From Symbiodinium microadriaticum (Eukaryota; Sar; Dinophyceae; Suessiales; Symbiodiniaceae), in assembly GCA_001939145.1 (NCBI GenBank), contig LSRX01000753.1, forward strand, positions 189,114 to 253,113: a stretch of 64,000 nucleotides of DNA. Direction: 5' to 3'. A program made the translations under genes and the position numbers. Each line of letters opens with the position of its first letter. The first letter of the stretch is position 1. A model generated the notes under the pieces. The model searched no databases and was not told the origin of the DNA. It saw nothing but the letters and a program-made list of their open reading frames with translations. This document shows positions 52,319 to 62,082 of this stretch, one piece after another.

Positions 52319-54450
52319 CAAGAAATAGATATATTGATATGAATTTCATTTTTATCATATGATTATTATATTTATAAATAAATGATTTATATAGAAATCA
52401 AATATTATATATATATATATAAAGAATAGAATACATTATGATCTATTTTATTCATCATTTAAAATCTTGATCTAAAAAAAATAGTACAAGATATAATGAA
52501 GATACTGATATAAAGGAAGAAAGAATAAGAGAAAAGAAAAAGTTCATAATATAGATCTAATTTTCTTATCTTTGTCTCTTTATAAATATTAATAATATTA
52601 ATAATATTCAATAGAATTTTTCTGAAATTTTTCATAATATCTCTATTTAATTCTTAATTTTCAATCTAAAATAACTATATATGAAAAATAATAAAATATT
52701 AAAAAAAATGATATATTCTTAGAATTATAATGCATGATATTATATACCATATATTGAAAAATATTTTTCAGAAGAACCGATCTCATTTTTATCTCTAATT
52801 CCGATGAGATTTATTTCGATCTCTCTTTATCTATTATTTTACGACTTTCCGATCTTCTTCTGCTATCTCATAATATTTCCATAATATATATATATATATC
52901 CGCATTATTCCGCAAATTCGCAGCATATTCCCCACGTATCCTATCCCGTCAATTGAGGGAAAGATTATTTCGAGAACAATTATTCAGAATTTATCTCGAG
53001 AATCTGGACTAGCGATTCTCGAGACCTCTAAAAGAAGATAGATATCTGGTCTAAACCTTATTTCGAAATTTATTTTCTTAAAGCGCTCAAATCTAAAAAT
53101 TCGTGGATCTCTATTTGAGATTATTATAGAAAGATATAGAAAAATTTAGAAAGGTCTTCTCTGGAAAATATCTCTCGATGCTCTACTTCAGGGAACGTAT
53201 TGTACTTGCTATTGAGCTATTCAAAAAATTCAATCGATAATATTGACTATCAATCTCCGAGTAATCGGGATAAATCCGATATAAGGAAGATACGAGATAA
53301 AATATCTCTAGATTTTACATAATCATAAATATCTGAAAATCAACGAAAAATTGTTCTAATTTTTTCTTGAGAACAATATTTTTAGAATAGGATTTAGGCT
53401 TTAGGGTTTAGGGGTTTAGGATTCTGAATTTTTTTTTCTTCCAAAAAAAAATCTAGAATATTTTTTGTCCTCTAAAAATCTTTTTCTCAAAATCTTTAAA
53501 TCTAGAATCCCTTACCCTAGAAATCCTGAATCCAGAAATCATAGATTCCAAAAAATTAAAATAAGAATCAAAAGCCTAAAGTCTGAAACTCCAAAACCCA
53601 GAAATTTCAAATTCCGCTTCAAATCCAGAATCCAAATATTCTTCGAACCATCCAAAACTCTAAAATTCACCTCGCTTGAAAATCTAATCCCGCGCGGCAC
53701 ACATTCGGTCGTTTAGCCCTTCAGATATACACTCTGCCGTATCTCAAATTCTTCAGATAATACCTCCGAGATGTCTCTTAACCGAGACCCTACCAATAAT
53801 CTTATTTGGGGCGAAGACCCTACCAATAATACTAAAATAAGAGGGAATGAATTACCGATCGGCCCTAACCCATTTGGAATCCCATCAAGAAAATCTTTAG
53901 AAAGCCTCTAAGCGAATCTTCTACAAACTACAGCATGTAAATATCTAGAGATCTCTTAAATATTTGCTTTTCAAGAAATTCAGAATTTAATTTCAAAATT
54001 TAAAATAAATCTAAATTTATCTAAGAATTTTAGATTTTATAGTCGAAATATATAATTCAAAATTTTCGATTTTCATTATAAAATTTTAGAATATAAAATT
54101 TCTAGGTCTTAAATTTTATTTAATTTTTCTACAAAACGACTATCTAAAGCTAAATCTAATAAAAATCTTTATCGAAATATAATAAATAAATCTATTTCCT
54201 CTCCTAGTATTCAATTCATATTCATTTTTTTTTCATTCGGTAATAAAAAAAAGAAAGAATCCATGTTATTTCTCTATTCACAGCTATCTTCAAGATTTCT
54301 TGTGTTTCAAATCTCAATTTATACATATTTCTCCCTCCGATATAATCCTACTCGCCCATCTTTTCTACCACATATCCCCTCTTTCTACCTCTAAAGCCAA
54401 AACCCTGAACTAAACCCAAAGTGCAAGTGGCTTCATGGGACAGCAGTCTC
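52319..54450. other. AT-rich non-coding island, right part
   Basis: Extremely AT-rich sequence with many ATAATATT, AAATTTTAGA and TCTAGA-like words and no coding frame. One telomere-like TTTAGGG cluster lies at 53.39-53.42 kb. The normal GC content returns at about 54.43-54.52 kb. Confidence 0.8.
53391..53420. repeat. Telomere-like TTTAGGG motifs
   Basis: Within 30 bases the sequence reads tttaggctttagggtttaggggtttagg, four degenerate units of the TTTAGGG telomere repeat, in the AT-rich island. Confidence 0.6.
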
Positions 54451-57277
54451 TTGATAGCGAAGAATTATGATGATTAATAATTCGAATTATAAAGGAAAGA
54501 AGTTCATAATGACATTGTATTCGTTATTCCGCTTTTTTGAGCGATCGCTACCCGCTTTCGTGAGACGGTTGCAGGCCGGAATGCTTCTTTACACAAGGCA
54601 AGAGAAGCACTATTGCTCCCAAGAAGGCACCAAGCCAGTCGCTCACTGTACATCGGTTGGCAGACCAGTGGCTGGCAGACGTACCGCTTGGGCAAACCCA
54701 AAATTGGAACAGACTGTCCAATTTAATTTGATCAGTGATCTGCAATGCATCTACGGCTCACTGATGCTCACTGCAAGCAACACGACGACCGAGATGTCGC
54801 AGCGACCTGACAAAATCTTATCTGCATCTTGCAGTCGCCGCTAAAGTCCCACAGTGCAACAAGGTTACCAGTTCGAATCCCAAACTCGTTGCTACGCCGC
54901 TGATGCACTTTTCCGAAGGAAAGAAGCTCGGGCAAGAATCTGTAGTCTCTCCTGCACAACAAGGCCCGGGCAGGGACCTCAGGTTGAAGCGGAAGACTCC
55001 CGTCCACGGAGAAGCGCCGGAGTGTCAACTCCGTGTCCTGCCAGAGCCAATGCTGTCACTTGCTGTAACCCGCATGGCATCGGCAGCGCTCGAATCACAG
55101 GAATCAAAAAAAAACCCAGGGATTCTAAGGAGACCCTACCCAAAATCGTGTCGTGTTAATTCATCCCTGTTTCACTGTCAAAACCGGAAGTTGTCCGGAC
55201 CGCAAATGATATCAGATGATGTCATGTGAAGAGCGCCGGGGAGCTTGCACGAGTCAGCCGAAAGTTGCAGGGAGCCATCAACCGACAAAGTTGTCGGCAA
55301 AACTGCGGAAACCAACAGATTGAAACCAACGCCGCCGCCATCATGCAAGTCCACCCCAGCTTCACAATTCTGCATCGGGAGTATGTCTGTAGCATTATCC
55401 GTCAACCATCGTCAACCATCCAACGGACTCTGGAGTGCATTGCATCAGTAGGGGTCCCGGCATGCGAACGCTGCTTCGCTTGACTTTATGCTTATTCAAT
55501 TTGGAACCTTGCTCGCCCTGTGCAGTCACTCAGGCCAGAGGCTCAGGTCCAGTCGCACACGCAGACTGTCGAACATGAAAAAACTAAACGACACACGCAA
55601 CACAAGGCTGATCGAGACCCACCCTCGAACGCCAAAATGAGCAATCACTTCTCGGCTGCGATGGGGTGGGAACCACACGGAATAGGTCCTCCCGGACTTT
55701 CCGCACGACAGTCGGGTGCTCCTCGGCTTGCTCTCCGCTGCGCGTAGGCATCAGCAGCCGACTCTTTCTGCTTTTTCTTCTATTCGCTATCTCTAGCAAT
55801 AGACTCTGCAATGACCTGCTCAAGCACTACTAGTATGTCGTTGACGTCGTCCGACGTGTGCAGACATTGCCTTGAGATAGTTCTGCAGCTGCGCCAGCGC
55901 CTGTGCGGTGGCGGCGCTTGCCTCCACGGACAGACCAGCGGGAAAACCGGGGGGGTAGCCATGCCAATTCGCCCAAATCGACCGCCTCTGCGTGCATCTG
56001 ACTGGCTGGCATGAGGTCATGCAAGTCCTTTGGCTGAACTTCCTGGCAGATGCGAGCTCAGGATTCTGAGATGGTGGGCGGTCTTCCTTCCACTTGAGCT
56101 TCGGGCAGCTTCTCTCCACATCTTCACCAGGCACACGAGGTGTATCACGTGATCCTCTCACCGTCCAGAGCCAGCTCCGACGGCAGCTAAGTGAACTTCG
56201 CAATGCAGGGGGAAAGCTCCTTCAGCAGCACTGCCACGACGAGCATGGCTGAGCAGATATCGGAATGAGTGCCTCAGCTGTCGCAGCTGCAAGTGCAAAA
56301 CGACCTGGGCGGATCCCCAGGCAGACGTGGAGCTCAGCTCAAAGCCGGAAAGCAGAAGTCCGAGCCCAGAGAGCCAGATCGTCCAGCCGAGAATCCTCTC
56401 AAGCCCACGAAGCGAGCTGCCCAGAACAGACAGATCCATCTCCAAAGCGCTTCCTGAGCGATCCGCGGTCCTCTGCGCAACTGGAACTGGGGGCAAGAGG
56501 TCGACTCTGCGGCCATCGCTGCCGATCAGAAACTCCACCTCACCTCGAAGAAACGCGGGCAGATCCGCACAGACGGCCCTCTGGACACCCGCAATGAAAC
56601 AAATGGAGAAGAGATCTGCAAACCTACGGCTGAGTTTGAAAGCAGGTCGGTATCAGCTGCGTTCCTCCGGGACCTTTCGGGGGAATGGCAAAAAAGGGGC
56701 CTTGTGGCTCCGGCGCCGATGCAAAGTATCGAATCGCCAGGCCGGCACCTGCAAGGCCGTCGAGGCTTTGCCAAAAGGAGAATCTTCATTTGGGGTTTAG
56801 GGGGAGAGCATGGAATCTTGCCTCTCAGAGTCTGACAAGGACACGGGTGGCAGAGCAGGGGGGGCCCCTCATTCCCAAGACTCCGAGCATGCCACGAGCC
56901 CAGGAGCCTAGGTGAACCAAGACCAAGCAGATCAAGATCACCACGCCGAACACGAGCCAACCTCAGGCTTCGTCTGCTCGCAAGGACAAACCGGGGATCT
57001 CCGGCTGCTCGGGCTGCAGCCGACCGGCAGCTCAAAGAAGGGATCTCGCATGCCTCGGCTGCGCCGATTTGGCCCAAAGCCGCTTTCAAACTCTCAGGCG
57101 TTTCAGGCACAAGCTGAGCCACGTGTGCCAGTCGGGGGCCTCGGGTCCAAGGCAACATGCAAACCCCTACAAGCACAAGCACTCAACTTTGCTAGACGAT
57201 CTTTCAATCTAGACGACACAGAAACCCGGAATTGAGGACTGGGCAGGGAGCCATCGCCACGCCCATGCAAGGATTAC
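54451..57277. other. Right gene block, first part: no complete gene recognised
   Basis: Open frames exist on both strands (for example 56158-56538 minus, 56327-56800 and 56912-57235 plus) without a recognisable family. The best minus-strand exon candidate is about 55830-55925, entered at AG|G: ASAATAQALAQLQNYLKAMS in one frame, or SDDVNDILVVLEQVIAESIA in another (about 55783-55860). Other minus-strand exons of the gene at 57.28-57.48 kb may lie here. Confidence 0.35.
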
Positions 57278-57476
57278 CTGCTGTAGCTAAGAACAGACAC
57301 TGCCAATGAGAGCAAACTTCCACAGAGGGAAAGATCCGTGGGTCCGACGTTTCGGGCGGCCGGAATGAAAGCAAACACGGCAGCAGCTAGGGTCGTCAAC
57401 TCGGAGGCCAAAGCGAAACACTGCTCATGTTGCGTAAACTGACCAGGCACATCCCATTCCTTTGCTGTGTGCGCTC
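57278..57476 (-). CDS. Exon of an unrecognised membrane-type protein
   Basis: On the minus strand an AG|G acceptor at 57478-57477 and a GT donor (agcag|gtaatc) bound 199 bases open in one frame: GAHTAKEWDVPGQFTQHEQC, FALASELTTLAAAVFAFIPA, then SLCGSLLSLAVSVLSYSR. Two hydrophobic segments suggest membrane helices. The family is not recognised. The frame stays open upstream of the acceptor to about 57843, but that part looks less protein-like. Confidence 0.5.
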
Positions 57477-58144
57477 CTAACCAAGGCTGGTGCCACTGCG
57501 AGTGCTGCGAGTATGCTTCAGGACAGATGCCGGGGCTCAAGCCCAGCGGCCGAAAGGTATCGTTCCGTGAAGAGTGCCACGCGCACTTTTGACAATCCAG
57601 AAGGACACCTTGCACGGCTTCATGTGCCATCAAAGGTTGATGTACCAGACTTGTTGCCTTACCGTTGGACTGTGACGCTAAGGCGAGCTCCATGGTGCCA
57701 ATCAACACCAAAGATCCAAGTCCTGCAGAGGGCAACCTGTTTGTGTCCAACTCCCCAACTCCCTGGTTGCCCTGGCTCTTCGTTTGTCCTCCCAGTCCGG
57801 CATGGAAAACAGAACTCTCAGACAATGGTCTCCACGCCAACACCTAAAAGGAGCCACAACCCCTTCCTCCAAGCCAATCTCAGCCCCTGAGCGCGGTGCA
57901 AGGGTGAGGCCGGCCATGAGGAAAACGAAGACCGACAAGTCCAAATGCCTCGCAAGAGATGCAAGCGAGGGCAAGCTCTGTCCCATGGCCAAACCCCCCC
58001 ACAACATTCCGAATCTATCGGAATTGTGCAAGCAAAGATGCCAGTGCCATGCAACGCGAACTCGCTCAACGTCTGCTGGCACCTGCTAGGAGTGCAGCTC
58101 GGCTCTTTTACCATTACCACACGGGCACATTATAAGTTATAAGC
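57477..58144. other. Stretch between a minus-strand exon and the inverted-repeat element
   Basis: Overlapping frames on both strands (57462-58142) show no domain. Probably intron or intergenic sequence. Confidence 0.35.
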
Positions 58145-58830
58145 TTAATAACCATGGGATTCATGGAAAGTTTGAAAAATCTGCCAAAGATGGGCTTAAA
58201 AGCAAAATGAAATCGAAACCAAAAATGCTCCAAAATCGGCCAAAATGCCTTTCAATTTCTTGCTCACATCCGAAAATCAAAACAAAATCGTTTCGATTTA
58301 TTTAGTTCTCTGAGTTCCACGTGCCGCCCAAAAAATCGATTCGATTTTTTTCGCTTGCGAAGTGTCGCTCCAAAATCGATTCTGTGTGTTTTTCTGCTTG
58401 TTTTTTATTTTCCAAGTGCCACCCAAAAAACGATTAGATTTTTTGTTGATTTCCAAACGCCGCCCAAAAATCGATTCGGTTTTTGATGTCCAATTGCCAA
58501 GCGCCGCTCCAAAATCGATTTGATTTTCGTCCGATCTTTATCATAAATCACACGTCTATACGTTTTTTGTTTTCGATTTTGTCTTTCTGGAGATGTTGTG
58601 TTATTAAGCGAAATCTAATCCTAATCGGATGTGAACCAGAAACCGGAGCGATTTGTTTTGCTTTTCGGATGTGGGCAAAACATCGGCACGATGTTGTTTC
58701 GATTTTCGGCTGCGATCAATGAATCTGAGCGATTTTGTTTTTGCTGAAGCGAGCTTTTGTTTAATTTAGTTTGATTTTAAACCGACTCTTGGCCGATTTT
58801 CATACTTTCCAGGAATCCCATTGTTATTAG
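58145..58830. mobile_element. Non-autonomous element with about 65-bp terminal inverted repeats
   Basis: The left end (58145-about 58210; taataaccatgggattc..., ...ggaaagtttgaaaa...) and the reverse complement of the right end (58830-about 58763; taataacaatgggattc..., ...ggaaagtatgaaaa...) match at most positions over some 65 bases, with a few small indels. The roughly 685-bp unit is clearly more AT-rich than its flanks, has no coding frame and is filled with a degenerate CGATT minisatellite. This is the build of a MITE or foldback element. A target-site duplication is not clear; TA or TTA at the ends is possible. Confidence 0.7.
58321..58545. repeat. Internal minisatellite of 41-54 bp units
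   Basis: Five units start with (g/a)(t/c)g(c/t)c(g/a)c(c/t)c followed by caaaa and (t)cgatt. They start at 58321, 58362, 58416, 58457 and 58501 (spacings 41, 54, 41, 44). Looser CGATTTTG(T/C)TTT-type units continue on both sides to about 58240 and 58750. Confidence 0.75.
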
Positions 58831-60744
58831 ATATCGAATTTCATAAGATTAGTGAAAAGCAACAGAAGCAAGAACAACAGGCATGATCATTCAACATCAT
58901 GTCCAATGTCCCGCGGCGCAGCAAGCCTTGCGAATGTAAACACAGCCACCCGTTGGAGGCAAGAAGACCGCCAACTGCTCACCCTCGGTCAGAGAAGGAG
59001 CTTGCATTCGAGATGTGTCTGGCGCTGCCGGTAGGCATCAAGGACCTGGCCCGACGATGCAGTCTCGCTGGACACCTGGAGCTGCAATCCTGCAAGCAGA
59101 CTCGGAGACATTGGCACCGCTCGAGGCTCGAGCGTCGCTTGGAGTCCTTGCAAACCCCCGGCAGCAATCGCCCAATCCTGGAGTCGGCGCTCGCAGCCTT
59201 CTGCACTGCCGTCTCTCTCCTTGCAGCCAAGACGCCAAGGTCCAACAATGCGACAGAGGAGTCCGGGAGACTGCGTCTGCACCTAGAAGAAATGGAAGAA
59301 TGCTCGGTGAACATAGAGACTCCATTTCTTGCCCATCACTAAGGCACGTCGAGCTGAAGTCTCGATGTCTGTCCCTTGGAGAGCCACAGCACAGAGCAAG
59401 ACTTCACAAAACTACTGGATGAGCACCGGACCGGGAAGAGCCAACTGAATAACTGATTTCCAGACCCGCTTGATTCCTCGATCACCTTCAGCTGTATCCC
59501 CAGGTACACCTGCAAGGATTGCAGCATCTCGCAAGACAAGATGGAAACGGCGGACATGACCAGGGCGTTCATAGATGTTGCATAGTGCTTCGAGGTCCTG
59601 ATGTTGATCACCCACCACAAACTCCGGCGGGGCTGGAACGCTGAGGAGCCATACGATAGAAAATGAAAGCCTCGCACCTGAATCGAAATCCAAAAGGGGC
59701 GCCCTCGAGGATAGGCCTGCATCACTGGCCAGGCCTGGAATGAAGCAATGAAGCTGAGCCAAGGCTCTCGATTGCAACATCATTTTCGGGCTCCTACGTA
59801 GAACGGAGGCTGCTCGAAGGCTCGCAGGCAGAGCCGCTCTGGTCGATCGGATGTCACCTGCGTGAGTGCTTCAAAGATGAACTCGCCTGTCGACTGGGCG
59901 GGTGTTGCACTGAGGTAATTGCAGTGAGCAGCTCACGCTCTCCATCGCGGCCGTGGAACTCCACGAGCTGCTCCTAGCTTGAGAGGGATAGGATCGCGTG
60001 AACTCAGCCTTCCCCAGCTTGAGCAGGTGTTGGGGTCAGGCCGCAGCATGTGGTCTTCTGAGGCTCCCGACAGCACGCCCTCCAGAGAGGAAAGCCCTGG
60101 CCGGAAGGGACAAAAGCGGAGCAAAAGCAGCATGCAGCACAAAGAGTCGAAACCGTGCAGGGGATCGCAGCAGCCAAGCAGCTCGCTTCATGGGGCCCGT
60201 CTTGCACCGGCCCACTGTGGCCCGCTTGCTCGCGGCTACAACACTTGCTTTGCTAAACTTGCTAGCTAGCATACTACTAGCATACATGCGGTGGCCAAGC
60301 TAGGAGATTCACAGCCGATGCGGAGCATCACGCGTTGTTTTCCTAGCCCTCGCGATCAAACCGCTCCTGGAATGCATGATATCTTCTGACCACGTCTCTC
60401 CGAAGCCTTCGATCTGAAATGCCCCTTTCAAGCGAGTCGCCGAGCCGACATGAGCAAACAGGTGCTACTGTGAGGAGGTGCTTAAAGGCCCCAAAGCCTC
60501 CTCACCCGACATCGAACACATCTGCTGTCTGCACTACAGCTTGCATGAACTGGAAGTGCAATCTCGGGCTGGCAGCGCCACTGCCGTTGGCCACCTTTAA
60601 AACTCAGGCAACTCGGTCATTGTGCGGGCGATGTGGACTGATCCACAGTGTGAAACTTGGCTTGGCGGAGGCATAACAGTCATCGATCACGGCGATACGG
60701 CGATACTCGTAGCTTCGGGCCTCACCCCAAACCCTCGCAGTCAT
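58831..60744. other. Stretch without a recognised gene
   Basis: Several frames are open on both strands. On the minus strand, about 59800-59925 (STGEFIFEALTQVTSDRPER) and 59412-59680 in two competing frames look moderately coding. One reads QDLEALCNIYERPGHVRRF, the other SMNALVMSAVSILSCEM ending at a GT donor after SLQ (about 59510). They may be exons of a minus-strand gene; I cannot choose the frame. Confidence 0.3.
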
Positions 60745-62082
60745 TTATTTCTTAAAAATGGGGGTCACGTTCGACAGCCCCAAGAACTGATTCTCCACAT
60801 CGGAGTGACTCTCTTCAGAGCTCGTGTGGCCCTCTGCGTGGGACCACGCTTGCGGTGCCAAGCGGCCACAACATCTGCAAAAACACGAACAGCAGCCCAA
60901 ATAAACACTCTGGCGACCAGCAAGAAAAGCAGCAACTAACATTGCGAAGAACAGGAAAATCGTTCCAAGCACCAGGGGCCACATCGACTCCCCTTTGCCC
61001 ATTGGCTTGTGCATGAATTTCGGCTGCTGAGCACGGGGCTCGAGCAGATTTCGGCATAAGCCGCTCTCCATCTCCTGCACGATTTCCGTGCGGAGGTCCA
61101 ACATATTGCTGGACAGAATGTCGGTGATAGCGACATTAAGTGCGTCATGGTCGCTCGTGGCGTTCAGGACCTCAAGACAGGGTTGGGGCGGTGGTGTTGT
61201 TCAAACTGTTTAAACGCATCGATCGGTTTGAGCAGATTCGGGATGTGGCACACTGAGGGAACTGTTTAAACAAGCGTGTAAACATCGCTTGAAACACATT
61301 TGCCACGGTTCGAGCTTCATGTGTGTCACTTGAGGAGTTGGCACATGTGTGTCATGTGTGTGTTTAAACATGCTGAAACGCCTTCCTGACATGTTTAAGC
61401 CATGACTTAAGCCTAGCAGTGCAACGACACGCAACAAACATCCGCACCCTGGCTTTCAACTCCTTAACACCCTTTAAATGCCTTTAAACCTAAACTCAAA
61501 CGCTTTTGAAACGACCCCCGCCTCCAGGTCGAGGCCCTTGCCGAAGTGGCACCCTCCGGGCCCGGAGCCCTCGACGGGGAAGTTCAGCGACATGGAGTCG
61601 CCGAACAAGCGGGCCCTGACGTTGCCTGTCTCCTTGTACTTGAAGCTTGAGAGCCGGAGGTCGTAGTGGCAGTCGACCTCAACCGACAGGTCTTCAACGG
61701 AAAATGTGACGAGGCCACCCTGAGTGGAGACGTGCGTCCCCTTCCCGACGTGGGCGGCCTTCATCTGGATGTCGTATAGCCGGCCCGATTGTACCCAGCC
61801 GTTCTGCGTCGGCCTGAGCATGATCTGCTCTGTGAGCTCCTTATTCGAAAGGAGCTCCTGCACCAGGTGAGCACCACTCGCCGTGGTGTCAACGGAGGCT
61901 GCCGGTGCTCCCCCTTGACTTCCTTCGATGTCGAAGGTCTTCAAAATGAAGCTAGCGGCCTTGGCCACATCCTCCCTCAGCAGCGAGCCCAGGTCCTCGC
62001 TGAGGCCGCGCAGGCCACGCAGGTGTCGCGCGTCAGCTGCCCCAGCAGCCAAGGAAAACAGCAGCCACACTAAGGCAGCCAT
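60745..62082 (-). CDS. Type I membrane protein of unknown function, two exons
   Basis: Exon 1 (62082-61516) starts at ATG with a signal peptide (MAALVWLLFSLAAGAADA). It continues with an extracytosolic domain of alternating polar and hydrophobic strands (IQMKAAHVGKGTHVSTQGGL, FSVEDLSVEVDCHYDLRL, then SMSLNFPVEGSGPGGCHFG). A GT donor at 61515-61514 and an AG|G acceptor at 61172-61171 join it in phase 0 to exon 2 (61170-60745): NATSDHDALNVAITDILSSN, an N-glycosylation-type NAT, a single membrane helix (WPLVLGTIFLFFAMLVAAFL) and a Cys-rich then acidic cytosolic tail ending NVTPIFKK. The total is 330 residues. The lumenal domain vaguely recalls BPI/TULIP lipid-binding folds; that is only an impression. 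The last residues KK could act as a retrieval signal. It is the best-supported minus-strand gene of the window. Confidence 0.75.
61171..61515 (-). other. Intron with three GTTTAAAC palindromes
   Basis: This intron of 345 bases has GT-AG ends. The 8-base palindrome GTTTAAAC occurs at 61208-61215, 61264-61271 and 61362-61369. Related GTGTAAAC and TTTAAG words and GTGTGTCA/CATGTGTG blocks lie around them. Part of it may be a small internal repeat array. Confidence 0.7.

Noticed and set aside
51483..52358. Long frames across the N run on both strands
   Set aside because: They consist mostly of unknown bases; the flanking residues are low complexity.
54863..54897. GTTCGAATCC, a tRNA T-loop-like word
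   Set aside because: The bases on either side do not form a T stem or a cloverleaf; no A box at the right distance.
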